Below are positions 52,709 to 61,975 of a DNA stretch of 64,000 bases, piece by piece (the stretch's first letter is position 1; each line of letters begins with the position of its first letter). Location of the stretch: NCBI GenBank assembly GCA_019636445.1, contig JAHBXO010000021.1, positions 22,169-86,168 of the forward strand, read 5' to 3'. This DNA is from Gemmataceae bacterium. Lineage in GTDB: Bacteria; Planctomycetota; Planctomycetia; Gemmatales; Gemmataceae. Under the pieces are notes generated by a model. It worked only from the letters and a program-made list of their open reading frames with translations. It was not told the DNA's origin and ran no database searches. Made by a program: the position numbers and the translations under genes.

Positions 52709-52852
52709 TGCGATTCCCGAGTCGGTGTAGCGAATTCTGGTTAGCCCGACGCGCCAGCGAGGGTGAGTAAGCGATCCGTTAGCTCTCCTTCACTGGCGCG
52801 TCGGGCTAACACAGTCCTGTTCAGATCCGCTCCATCAACTTGGAGAACCGCT
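52709..52852. repeat. 143-base element with terminal inverted repeats, copy B
   Basis: The second copy of the element at 44731-44873. The inner arms GTTAGCCCGACGCGCCAGCG (52740 on) and CACTGGCGCGTCGGGCTAAC (to 52810) are well conserved. The outer arms are more decayed (GCGATTCCCGAGTCGGTG against CATCAACTTGGAGAACCGCT). It starts on the base after the kinase stop codon and ends at the stop codon of the convergent dus gene, so it fills the whole intergenic gap. Confidence 0.88.
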
Positions 52853-53846
52853 AAAATGAACTGCGCGGGATATCTCTCAAACATTCGTCGCGGATTGTTT
52901 CGTCAAGGATCGACAACAGTTCGAGCGGACAGGTTGCCCGTTTGATCTCATCAAATCGCGTGAACGTGCCATAGGCCGCCGCGATTCGGAGCCACTGCTT
53001 CCACCGCTTCGCCAGTCCGTACGAGGCTCCGTTCGGCGTCCATTCCATCAACTGCCTCAGTTGGGCGGGCCAGTCGATCGTGCTTGCCGGCCGTGGTTCC
53101 GCAAGGCCGAGATCGGTGGCGACGCGCGCGGCGAGGTTCGGATCCGCAAGCGCGCCGCGCCCGAGCATGAAGTGCCGGCAACCGGTTTCGTCCCGGCACC
53201 GTCGGAACTCCTCGACGGTCCGGATATCGCCGTTCGCCACGACGGGTATTCTCAGTTGCTTGCGGACCTGCCCGATCAGCGGCCAGTAGACCGGAGGGGC
53301 GTAGCCCTGGGTCCGCGTCCGCGCATGGATCGTGATCCACGCCGCACCGCCTTCAGCCGCCATGGAGGCATTCTCGAAGATCGCATCGACATGGTCCCAC
53401 CCGAGCCGCATCTTGGCGGACACGGGCACGTTGGCCGGGACCGCCGCGCGAACAGCGCCGACGATTTCGCGAATACGATGCGGAAAGCGGAGCAGGGTGG
53501 CTCCGCCATCGTGCCGATTCACGGTCGGTGCCGGACAACCGAAGTTCAGATCAATCGCCGTAGCCCCCAGCGAGACGGCAGTCACAGCCGATTCCGCCAT
53601 CAGGCCGGCGTCACCACCTAAAAGTTGAACCTGCACCGGCAGGCCGGTGGGCGTTCGACAACCGCTACGGAGTTCCGGCACATGTCGGAGCAGGGACGTC
53701 CGAGAAATCGGGAGATGGGCCACGCGGAGGAATTCGGACACCGCGAATGTGAATGCGCCGTTCGTGCCTTGCAGCGCCCGCATCGGGGCATCGGTCACGC
53801 CCTCCATCGGGGCAAGGATCAGCGCAGGCGAGTCCGGTCGTAGCAT
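52851..53846 (-). CDS. dus: tRNA-dihydrouridine synthase
   Basis: A 331-residue Dus enzyme reducing uridines in the tRNA D-loop with NADPH and FMN. The TIM barrel starts LILAPMEGVTDAPMRALQG. The catalytic cysteine is in LNFGCPAPTVNRHDGG. FMN-binding NGDIRTVEEFRRC and the basic C-terminal helical domain follow. It looks closest to the DusC branch (short N-terminus, NFGCPAPTV). The frame is open upstream, but the ATG at 53846 fits the family. Confidence 0.93.
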   Translation of the reverse strand: MLRPDSPALILAPMEGVTDAPMRALQGTNGAFTFAVSEFLRVAHLPISRTSLLRHVPELRSGCRTPTGLPVQVQLLGGDAGLMAESAVTAVSLGATAIDLNFGCPAPTVNRHDGGATLLRFPHRIREIVGAVRAAVPANVPVSAKMRLGWDHVDAIFENASMAAEGGAAWITIHARTRTQGYAPPVYWPLIGQVRKQLRIPVVANGDIRTVEEFRRCRDETGCRHFMLGRGALADPNLAARVATDLGLAEPRPASTIDWPAQLRQLMEWTPNGASYGLAKRWKQWLRIAAAYGTFTRFDEIKRATCPLELLSILDETIRDECLRDIPRSSF

Positions 53847-53912
53847 CCGGAGATTGTAGCCGCTCCGCCTCCATACTTTGATCCGAGAGAGGGAACCAAA
53901 GGAGTTTCGATA

Positions 53913-54665
53913 ATGGCTGTCGCGGGGAAAGTCGCTCTGGTGACGGGGGCCGGTTCGGGCATCGGTCGCGCCGTGGCGCTGGCATTGTTGCGTGAAGGCT
54001 ATCGCGTCGTGCTGGCGGGCCGGCGGCCGGACGCACTGGCTGCGACGGCGGCGCTGGCGGCAGGAACCACCTCGCTTCCCGTCCCGACGGATGTGACCGA
54101 TCCGGCATCGGTTCAATCTCTGTTCGAGAGGACGGTTCACGAGTTCGGCCGTCTTGACGTCCTGTTCAACAACGCCGGGATCAGCGCTCCGGCGGTGCCG
54201 TTGGAAGACCTCAGCTACTCGCAATGGCGGCAGGTGGTGGATGTGAATCTCACCGGGCCGTTTCTTTGCACGCAGGAGACGTTCAAGGTGATGAAGGCCC
54301 AGACGCCGCGCGGCGGGCGGATCATCAATAACGGCTCGATCTCCGCGACGGCGCCGCGACCCCACTCCGCACCGTACACGGCCACGAAGCACGCGATCAC
54401 CGGCCTCACCAAGTCGACCTCGCTGGACGGCCGCAAATACGACATCGCCTGCGGCCAGATCGATATCGGCAATGCGGCCACCGAGATGACGACGCGTATG
54501 GCGGAAGGAATCTTGCAGGCAAACGGTACGATCGCGGTCGAACCGAGGATGGACGTTGAACACGTGGCGCGGGCCGTGGTCTACATGGCTTCCCTTCCAC
54601 TCGAGGCGAACGTGTTGTTCATGACCGTGATGGCGAGCCAGATGCCGCTCGTCGGGCGCGGGTAG
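53913..54665 (+). CDS. SDR family oxidoreductase
   Basis: A 250-residue classical short-chain dehydrogenase. It has the NAD(P)-binding TGAGSGIG near residue 11, LFNNAG near 88, a catalytic Ser in NNGSIS and the Tyr-x3-Lys pair in YTATKHA. AGRRPDAL at the end of the second strand favours NADP. The substrate is unknown. It is convergent with the second DUF1501 gene, four bases apart, and divergent from dus with 66 bases between starts. Confidence 0.92.
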   Translation: MAVAGKVALVTGAGSGIGRAVALALLREGYRVVLAGRRPDALAATAALAAGTTSLPVPTDVTDPASVQSLFERTVHEFGRLDVLFNNAGISAPAVPLEDLSYSQWRQVVDVNLTGPFLCTQETFKVMKAQTPRGGRIINNGSISATAPRPHSAPYTATKHAITGLTKSTSLDGRKYDIACGQIDIGNAATEMTTRMAEGILQANGTIAVEPRMDVEHVARAVVYMASLPLEANVLFMTVMASQMPLVGRG

Positions 54666-54668
54666 GGA

Positions 54669-56081
54669 TCAGGCGAACAGATCCCGGATCGGCTCGCCGT
54701 CGGGTACGAGCATGAGCGGCCGATTGAGCGGGTCGGTCAGCATCGAATCCGGCGCGATTCCCATCGCGTGGTAAATCGTGGCAACGATGTCGCTGGCGGT
54801 CACCGGGTTCAGGCTGGGGTAGGCACCGTGCCGGTCGCTGGCACCGTGGATGTATCCGCCCTTCATTCCGCCGCCGGCGAAGAGCACGCTGTAGCAGAAC
54901 TCCCAGTGGTCGCGGCCGGCTCCGCCGTTGATCTTCGGCGTACGGCCGATCTCGCCCATGACGACGACGAGCGTGCGCTCCAACAACCCGCGGTCGGTCA
55001 GGTCGGTGATGAGTTGCGTGAACCCGCGGTCGAAGGGCGGCAGCAGTTCGTTCTTGAGCTTGCCGAAGTTGTTGCCGTGAGTGTCCCAGGTGGCGTTGGC
55101 GTCGGGTGCCCAGGAGATGCAAGCGAGGCGTGTGCCGGCTTCGACCAGCCGCCGGGCGAGCAGGAGGCTTTGGCCGTAGATGTTCCGGCCATAGGCGTCG
55201 CGGACCTTCGCGGATTCCTGATCCAGCTTGAAGGCGCGCTGGGCGCTCGAAGACGTGAGCAGGTCGCAGGCGCGGGCCTGGAGCCGTTCCAGCGCATCGG
55301 CCTGTCCGCTCCGCGCGGAACTTCCGACGCGGTTCACGCCGTTCAACAACTCGCTGCGATCGCGCACGCGATCGAGGGTCATCCCGGCTTCGGGCGTCAA
55401 CGCGGGCAGGTCGAAGCCGGCCGGATCCTTGCCGCCCTTGAGCACGAGGAACGGATCGTTCGTTTTCCCCAGCCAACCACCGAGGAAACCCGGTTGCGGC
55501 GGACCGCCAGCGCCTTCCGCCGTCAGGTACGGCATCAAGACGTAGGGCATCACTTTCGACGTGGGTGGCCGAAAGTAGCCGACGGCGGAACCGATGGCGG
55601 GGTGGTCCGTGGGCTTCGCGCCGACGATCCCGGCTTTCACGCCGCTCGGGATGCCGGTGAGCGCGGTGTACACGGCCGGGGCATGCGCCACTTCCTTGTG
55701 GTGGACGGACCGCACCAGCGTGCAGCGATCCATGATCTTCGCGAGCCGTGGCAGGTGTTCGCAGACCCGAATGCCGGGTACCGATGTGGCGACGGGTTGG
55801 AACTCGCTGCGCATCTCCTTCGGCAGGTCGGGCTTCATGTCCCACATGTCGAGGTGGCTGGGGCCGCCGTTGAGGAACACGAGAATGCACGAATCCGCGG
55901 CGCTCGACTGCGAACGTCGTTCGCGTGCCGCCAACAGGTTCGGCAGCGAAAGGTTGAGTGCGCCGATCGCGCCGATCTGGAGCATGTTCCGGCGCGTGAG
56001 GCCAGTCGGACCCGGGCAGGGGCCTGGCTCTCGAACAGGTACGGATGGCGTACGAACTGGCGAAGGTGTTCCGGCGGGCAT
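54669..56081 (-). CDS. DUF1501 domain-containing protein, copy 2
   Basis: A 470-residue protein with a twin-arginine-like leader (TRRNMLQIGAIGALNLSLP), exported. Family motifs are ILVFLNGGPSHLDMWDMKP and VRSVHHKEVAHAP near the middle. Towards the end come WDTHGNNFGKLKNELLP, GRDHWEFCYS and KGGYIHGASDRHG. The N-terminus is longer than usual (about 28 residues, rich in Pro/Val, before the leader), so the true start may be internal. No DUF1549/DUF1553 partner is next to it. Only moderately similar to the copy at 2744-4120. Confidence 0.88.
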   Translation of the reverse strand: MPAGTPSPVRTPSVPVREPGPCPGPTGLTRRNMLQIGAIGALNLSLPNLLAARERRSQSSAADSCILVFLNGGPSHLDMWDMKPDLPKEMRSEFQPVATSVPGIRVCEHLPRLAKIMDRCTLVRSVHHKEVAHAPAVYTALTGIPSGVKAGIVGAKPTDHPAIGSAVGYFRPPTSKVMPYVLMPYLTAEGAGGPPQPGFLGGWLGKTNDPFLVLKGGKDPAGFDLPALTPEAGMTLDRVRDRSELLNGVNRVGSSARSGQADALERLQARACDLLTSSSAQRAFKLDQESAKVRDAYGRNIYGQSLLLARRLVEAGTRLACISWAPDANATWDTHGNNFGKLKNELLPPFDRGFTQLITDLTDRGLLERTLVVVMGEIGRTPKINGGAGRDHWEFCYSVLFAGGGMKGGYIHGASDRHGAYPSLNPVTASDIVATIYHAMGIAPDSMLTDPLNRPLMLVPDGEPIRDLFA

Positions 56082-56315
56082 CGTCGGACTCGATAATTGT
56101 TGGAGACGGATCGGCGACCGTGCAACGATCCACTTCGGCGGGATTGTTGAGCATAACGTGTCATGGTCGGAATTGCGATGGAAAATCGCGCACTGCGCAC
56201 GAACGGACGATCGTGATTCGGTCCTTCCGCCATCCCTGCCAGGGTTCTGGAAGTGAATCGAATTTCCGGTATAGAAATCCCGCCGTCCGAACGCACTGCT
56301 ACCGGGAGTCCGTCG

Positions 56316-58913
56316 ATGAAACCTCTCCTGCCGGGATTACTCGCACTCGTCTTCGCACTGTCCGTTTCCTCCGGTCGCTCGACGGCGCAAGACCATCCCG
56401 ACCGCATCGCGCAGCCCGGCGTCCCGCAAGGGAAAGTGACGTCGGGCCAGTTCTCGGAGAGCAAAATCTATCCCGGCACGAAACGCGACTATAGCGTCTA
56501 CGTGCCGGCGCAGTACAAGCCCGATGAACCGGCCGCGCTGATGGTGTTCATGGATGGCAGCGGATACGCGAACCCGAAGGGCGGCTTCCGCGTGCCGATC
56601 GTCTTCGACAATCTCATCCACAAGAAAGCGATGCCGGTCACGATCGCGGTGTTCGTGAATCCGGGAACAATCCCGGCCACGATCCCGGGTGCCCAGGCCC
56701 GCAGCAACCGCTCGTTCGAATACGACTCGATGGGCGACACCTACGCCAAGTTCCTCGTCGAGGAATTTCTGCCGGTGGCACTCAAGGGGCTGAACGTCAC
56801 AAAGGACCCCGCGAAGCGTGCGGTCTGCGGCATTTCGTCGAGCGGCATCTGCGCCTTCACGGTCGCGTGGGAAAAGCCGGAGCAGTTCGGATTGGTACTC
56901 AGCCACATCGGCAGCTTCACCAACATCCGCGGCGGCTGGGCGTATCCCGGCCTCGTGCGCAAGACGAAGGCCAAGCCGAAGGCGATCAAGGTCTACCTGC
57001 AGGACGGCAAGGACGACCTGAACAACCTGCACGGCAACTGGCCGCTCGGGAATCAGGAACTCGCGATGGCGCTGCAGTTCGCGGGCTACACCTACAAGCT
57101 CGAAATGACCGAGGGCGGCCACAGCGGCAAGTGGGGCGGCGAAGGGTTACCCGAGGCGCTGAAGTGGTTGTGGAGCGAGAAGTCCGAGGGCACGAAACTC
57201 CCGCACGTCGAAACGAAGCCGGAATGGAAGCCGCACCCGGACGCGGTCGCGAAGGACGACGTGCCGAAGGGCAAGGTCGAACAGATGCCCGAGTTCGAAT
57301 CGAAGATCTTCCCAAACACGACCCGCGCCTGGTCGATCTATGTTCCGGCCCAATACAAGGCCGACACGCCCGCGGCGCTCATGGTCTTCCAGGATGGCGA
57401 AGGGATGAAGAACGTCAACGGCCGCTGGCGCGTGCCGACGGTCTTCGACAACCTGATCGCGCGCGGCGACATGCCGCCGACGATCGCGGTCTTCATCAAC
57501 CCGGGCCACGAGAAAGGCCGGCCGCGAGTGCAGGGGCGGCACTCCAACCGCGGATTCGAGTACGACAGCCTCGGCGACCGTTACGTGCGCTTCCTGACCG
57601 AAGAGATCATTCCGGAAGTCAAGAAGAAGTACACGATCTCGGACGACCCGGAGATGCACGCGATCGGCGGCTCCAGCTCCGGCGCGATCTGCGCCTTCAC
57701 CGCCGCGTGGGAGCGCACCGACGTCTTCCGCAAGGTCTATTCCAGCGTCGGCAGCTTCACGAACCTGCGCGGCGGCGACGTCTACCCCTCGCTGGTCCGC
57801 AAGACGGAACCCAAGCCGATCCGCGTCTACATGGCCGACACCAGCGGCGACATCGACAACGCCTTCGGAAGCTGGCCGTGGGTGAACCAACAGATGGCGT
57901 CGGCGCTCAAGTACATGGGCTACGACGTCCGCTTCGACTGGGCGGAGGGCTATGCCCACAATGCCGACTTCGGCGGGTCGAAGTTCCCCGAGGCCATGAA
58001 ATGGCTCTGGCGGAAAGAGAAACCTACGCCTGTTCTCGACACCAAGGGCGACCTCGGGGGCGACCTTACGCTGCTGAACCTGCTGGTCCGCGATCAATCG
58101 TGGCAAGTCGTCGCCAAGGACCTTGGCTTCGCCGACGCGCTCTGCGCCGACAAGGCCGGCAACCTGTACTTCTGCGACATGCGGGCACCCGCCGTCGTCC
58201 GCATCGGCGTCGACGGCTCGCGCAAGGAGATCTGCAAGGAGTCGGTCAGCGGCTTGGAATTCAGCCCGGACGAATCGGCGCTGTACGGCTGCCAGGGGGC
58301 GAAGAAGCGCGTCGTTTCGATCAATCCCTCCACCGGCGAAGTGAAGGTCGTCGCCGAGGGCGTGACGCCGAACGACCTCGCGGTGACGAAGGATGGCTTC
58401 ATTTTGATCACGGAGACCGGGGCCAAGCAGGTCACGCGCATCGACCCGAAGACCGGCGAAGTGAAAGTGATGGATACCGGCATCGGCAAGCCGAACGGCA
58501 TCGCGCTCTCGAACGACGGCGGCACCCTGGCCGTGTCAGACTACGGCGGCACGCACACCTGGACGTTCCGCGTGAACGCGCAGGGCGTCCTCGACGCCAA
58601 GATGCCGACGATGCCGATGCGACTACCGATCGACCCGAAGGGCGAGTTCAAGTTCAACGAACCGCCGCCGTACATCCAAAACTCGCAGGGCGACGGCATG
58701 GCGGTCGACAAGGCCGGGCGGTACTACGTCACGAGCAAGCTCGGCGTTCAGGTCTTCGACCCGACCGGCCGCCCCTGCGGCGTGCTGCCGAAGGTCGACG
58801 CCGATCAACCCCTGACGACGTGCATCCTCGCCGGCCCGGACCACAGCACGCTCTACATCGCGCACGGCAAGACGATCTACAGCCGTAAGCTGACCGTACA
58901 AAAACCGAAGTGA
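56316..58913 (+). CDS. Double esterase plus SMP-30/gluconolactonase-like fusion protein
   Basis: An 865-residue secreted protein with three domains. A signal peptide (GLLALVFALSVSSGRSTAQ) is followed by two tandem esterase-D/Fes-like domains (about residues 45-290 and 320-575). They share phrases such as VYVPAQYK (then IYVPAQYK in copy 2) and Ser elbows GISSSG and GGSSSG. Copy 1 has the terminal His in EGGHSGKWGG; copy 2 has a different spacing there (EGYAHNADFGG). A final propeller of about 290 residues (FADALCADKAGNLYF, GVTPNDLAVTKDGFILITET, GIGKPNGIALSNDGGTLAVSD) matches SMP-30/gluconolactonase. Substrates unknown; acylated sugars are plausible. Start ATG 56316 was chosen for its signal peptide. 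Confidence 0.85.
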   Translation: MKPLLPGLLALVFALSVSSGRSTAQDHPDRIAQPGVPQGKVTSGQFSESKIYPGTKRDYSVYVPAQYKPDEPAALMVFMDGSGYANPKGGFRVPIVFDNLIHKKAMPVTIAVFVNPGTIPATIPGAQARSNRSFEYDSMGDTYAKFLVEEFLPVALKGLNVTKDPAKRAVCGISSSGICAFTVAWEKPEQFGLVLSHIGSFTNIRGGWAYPGLVRKTKAKPKAIKVYLQDGKDDLNNLHGNWPLGNQELAMALQFAGYTYKLEMTEGGHSGKWGGEGLPEALKWLWSEKSEGTKLPHVETKPEWKPHPDAVAKDDVPKGKVEQMPEFESKIFPNTTRAWSIYVPAQYKADTPAALMVFQDGEGMKNVNGRWRVPTVFDNLIARGDMPPTIAVFINPGHEKGRPRVQGRHSNRGFEYDSLGDRYVRFLTEEIIPEVKKKYTISDDPEMHAIGGSSSGAICAFTAAWERTDVFRKVYSSVGSFTNLRGGDVYPSLVRKTEPKPIRVYMADTSGDIDNAFGSWPWVNQQMASALKYMGYDVRFDWAEGYAHNADFGGSKFPEAMKWLWRKEKPTPVLDTKGDLGGDLTLLNLLVRDQSWQVVAKDLGFADALCADKAGNLYFCDMRAPAVVRIGVDGSRKEICKESVSGLEFSPDESALYGCQGAKKRVVSINPSTGEVKVVAEGVTPNDLAVTKDGFILITETGAKQVTRIDPKTGEVKVMDTGIGKPNGIALSNDGGTLAVSDYGGTHTWTFRVNAQGVLDAKMPTMPMRLPIDPKGEFKFNEPPPYIQNSQGDGMAVDKAGRYYVTSKLGVQVFDPTGRPCGVLPKVDADQPLTTCILAGPDHSTLYIAHGKTIYSRKLTVQKPK

Positions 58914-58949
58914 TCGATCCAATAGGTCCCACAACTCGACATTGACAGC

Positions 58950-59016
58950 CCGCGGTGCTTGTGGTCCCACGCACCGCGGACACGAACGCGCTTGCCGGTT
59001 AGCCAAGCGGTTCGTG
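58950..59016 (+). other. Two hairpins between the esterase fusion and glgP
   Basis: The first has a 9-base stem (58950-58958 with 58971-58979). The second has arms CACGAAC-CGCTTG and CAAGCGGTTCGTG (58981-58994 with 59004-59016) with one bulged base. Neither is followed by a T-run. They could end the upstream transcript or shape the glgP leader. Confidence 0.4.
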
Positions 59017-59125
59017 CCCGGTGTCGTACGAACCGGATACAATGACAACATTCCGACGGGCGGTCCGTACCTGCCGCGGCCGCTCGTCAATGCTCGCTTG
59101 GCCTGCCGATCGCGAGTTCGCCCCC

Positions 59126-61588
59126 ATGCCCTCCACCAACCCCCTCGCGCGCTACGAAACAACCGGGTTCCGCTTCGCGGACCGGGACTACTACGACCGT
59201 CACGTGGTCTTCGATCATTGCGTGCGCATTGAATCCGCGACGCAACGGGAACGGTTCGAAGCCGTCGCCCGAACGTTGCGGGACATTCTCGCCCAGCGCT
59301 GGGTGACGACGGCCGAGACCCACGACAAGAACAATCCAAAACAGATCTACTACCTCTCGCTCGAATTCCTGATTGGCCGGTCGATGGTGAACAACATCAT
59401 CAACCTGGGGGTCGAGCAGTTCGTCCTGCAAGACCTGCGGTCGGACCCGCGACAGGACTGGGGCCAGGTGCTGGAGACAGAACCGGACGCCGGACTGGGG
59501 AACGGCGGACTGGGGCGTTTGGCGGCGTGCTTCATCGACTCGATGGCGTCGCTCCAGTTTCCCGCCATCGGTTACGGACTGCGCTACGACTACGGCATCT
59601 TCCGGCAAGAGATCGTGAACGGATACCAGGTCGAACACCCGGACCCGTGGCTGCAATTCCCGGATCCGTGGGAGGTGTCCCGGCCGAACGAGTCCGTCGT
59701 GGCCCCGCTCGCGGTCACGTTCGAAGCCCGCCATGGCGAACTGACCACCCATTCGGGGCAGCCCATGCGCTTGGTGGGCATTCCTTACGATCGGCCGGTC
59801 GTTGGGTATGGCGGACGGACCATCAATACGCTGCGTCTCTGGAAGGCCGCCACCCCGCGCGAATTCAAATTCGGCGAGTTCAGCAGCGGGGACTTCTTCG
59901 GAGCCGTATCCGATCGCGTCATGGCCGAGAGCATCACCCGCGTGCTCTATCCGGACGATTCCACCTCCCGCGGTCGGTCCCTGCGATTCCTGCAGGAGTA
60001 CTTTCTTGTCCGGTGTTCCCTGGCGGATATCGTGGCGCGCTTTCGCCGTCGCGGGAACGATTGGAAAGACCTGCCGGACAAGGTCGCGATCCAACTCAAC
60101 GATACGCACCCCGCGATGGCCGTGGCCGAACTGATGAAGATTCTGCTGGACGAAGCCAAACTTCCGTGGGAACAAGCGTGGGACCTGACCGTTCGCACCC
60201 TCGCTTATACCAACCACACGCTCCTGCCCGAGGCGCTCGAAAAGTGGCCGGTCGATCTCTTTGCCACGCTCCTTCCCCGATACCTCGAGATCATTTACGA
60301 GATCAATCGCCGATTCCTCGACGACGTGCGGGAGAAACTCCACAACGACGAAACCCGGTTGGCGGCGGTCAGCCTGATCGAAGAAGGCGCGGATAAGAAA
60401 GTCCGGATGGCGCACCTGGCGATCGTGGGTACGCACAGCACCAACGGCGTCGCCGCCATCCACTCGAACCTGCTGCGCACCAAAACGATGCCGGAGTTCG
60501 CCCACATCTTCCCCCAGCGGTTTCGCAACATAACCAATGGCGTCACCCCGCGCCGGTGGCTGAAACTCGCCAACCCTCCGCTCGCGAAACTCCTGACGGA
60601 TGCCATCGGGGACTCCTGGATCGTCAACTTGTACCATCTGAAGCGGGCCGAACCGCTCGCCCAGGATCCGGCGTTTCTGGACGGGTTCCTCGCCGCGAAA
60701 CGAGCTGCCAAAGTGCGATTCGTGGATTGGATCCGCTCCACGGCCGGGATCGAGTTGAACCCGGATACGATCTTCGACTGCCAGATCAAACGGATTCACG
60801 AGTACAAACGGCAACTGCTCAACGTCCTGCAGATCGTCATCTGGTACAACCGGCTCCGAAAGGATCCGAAGACTCCATTCCCGCCAAGGACCTATCTCTT
60901 CGCAGGCAAGGCCGCTCCGGCGTATTGGCTGGCGAAGGTCATCATCAAGCTCATCACATCCGTCGCCCGCGTGGTGAACTCGGACTCCGCCGTGCGCGAT
61001 CGGCTCCGCGTCGAGTTCCTCCCCAACTATTCCTGCACGTTGGCCGAGCATCTGATCCCGGCCGCCGATGTCTCCGAGCAGATCTCCACGGCGGGGTACG
61101 AAGCCAGCGGGACCAGCAACATGAAGTTCATGATGAACGGCGCCATCACGATCGGTACTCGCGACGGGGCGACCGTGGAAATCGCGGAGGAAGTCGGGGA
61201 GGAAAACATTTTCCTCTTCGGGCTGACGGCCGATCAGGTTGCCGCCAACAAGGGCTGGTACGATCCGCGCTGGCATTACAATCACGACCCGGAAACCCGG
61301 GAAGCTCTCGACATGATCTTTTCCGGCTACTTCTGCAAGGGCGAACCGGGGATCTTCCAGCCGATCCACGACACCCTCCTGACACATGGCGACCATTACA
61401 TGCACTTGGCCGATTTGACCGACTACGTCGCGACTCAGGGTCGAATCGCCGCGCTCTACCGGAACCGCTCGGATTGGGCCAAAATGGCCGCGCTCAACGT
61501 CATTCGATCCTGCAAGTTTTCCAGCGATCGGTCGATCGCGGAATACGCGAAATACATCTGGGGCGCGGTCCCTTGTCCGGCGGATTGA
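59126..61588 (+). CDS. glgP: Glycogen/starch phosphorylase
   Basis: This 820-residue enzyme releases glucose-1-phosphate from alpha-1,4-glucans, in the cytoplasm. Blocks of the family are present: YYLSLEFLIGRSM, GLGNGGLGRLAACFIDS, IQLNDTHPAMAVAELM, FPQRFRNITNGVTPRRWL and QIKRIHEYKRQLLN. The pyridoxal-phosphate lysine is in GTSNMKFMMNGA (about residue 667). The frame is open upstream to a GTG/ATG-type start at 59021, but the ATG at 59126 fits the family N-terminus. No other glycogen gene is in the window. Confidence 0.96.
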   Translation: MPSTNPLARYETTGFRFADRDYYDRHVVFDHCVRIESATQRERFEAVARTLRDILAQRWVTTAETHDKNNPKQIYYLSLEFLIGRSMVNNIINLGVEQFVLQDLRSDPRQDWGQVLETEPDAGLGNGGLGRLAACFIDSMASLQFPAIGYGLRYDYGIFRQEIVNGYQVEHPDPWLQFPDPWEVSRPNESVVAPLAVTFEARHGELTTHSGQPMRLVGIPYDRPVVGYGGRTINTLRLWKAATPREFKFGEFSSGDFFGAVSDRVMAESITRVLYPDDSTSRGRSLRFLQEYFLVRCSLADIVARFRRRGNDWKDLPDKVAIQLNDTHPAMAVAELMKILLDEAKLPWEQAWDLTVRTLAYTNHTLLPEALEKWPVDLFATLLPRYLEIIYEINRRFLDDVREKLHNDETRLAAVSLIEEGADKKVRMAHLAIVGTHSTNGVAAIHSNLLRTKTMPEFAHIFPQRFRNITNGVTPRRWLKLANPPLAKLLTDAIGDSWIVNLYHLKRAEPLAQDPAFLDGFLAAKRAAKVRFVDWIRSTAGIELNPDTIFDCQIKRIHEYKRQLLNVLQIVIWYNRLRKDPKTPFPPRTYLFAGKAAPAYWLAKVIIKLITSVARVVNSDSAVRDRLRVEFLPNYSCTLAEHLIPAADVSEQISTAGYEASGTSNMKFMMNGAITIGTRDGATVEIAEEVGEENIFLFGLTADQVAANKGWYDPRWHYNHDPETREALDMIFSGYFCKGEPGIFQPIHDTLLTHGDHYMHLADLTDYVATQGRIAALYRNRSDWAKMAALNVIRSCKFSSDRSIAEYAKYIWGAVPCPAD

Positions 61589-61975
61589 TTCCGGATGGAA
61601 AGCCAAGGATGACGCGGAGTGTCGGCGTCGAAGGGGACCCATCGGATCATGCCGATCGCTTTCGCTCGCTGGCCGCATGACTGTGCGACCTTGGAATCCC
61701 GGGTATGGTCGATACCCAACTCGAGGCTGAGGAACCCGGCGAGCGTCGTACCCAGCACGCCCTGCCGAGAATGAACGGCTTCCACATCCCGCAACCCGAA
61801 CGCATCGAAGCGTATAGCCCCAATGGCCCTTCCACTTCATCGTGCGCGAAATCCAATACGGATCGTTGGCACTTTCCACGAACTTTCAAGGTTCCTGTTT
61901 TGATCGGATGACCCGCTGGTCTATGGACAGCCATTTGCTCTGCTGCGGACGGGCTCTCAGTATTTCATAAATCGG
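61589..61975. other. Intergenic stretch, no gene recognised
   Basis: These 387 bases lie between glgP and the edge gene. Translations in all frames are mixed and carry no motif. The right half, from about 61830, becomes clearly A/T-richer than the surroundings (for example TTTCTTTTTG near 61981), consistent with a promoter region for the gene at 61976. The left half may hold a decayed gene, but I could not identify one. Confidence 0.4.

Noticed and set aside
59087..61879. 930-codon open frame antisense to glgP
   Set aside because: The sense strand encodes a complete glycogen phosphorylase; the antisense translation has no motifs and reflects high GC at third positions.
61589..61934. Several 70-110 codon frames between glgP and the edge gene
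   Set aside because: No motifs, no ribosome sites, mutually overlapping on both strands.
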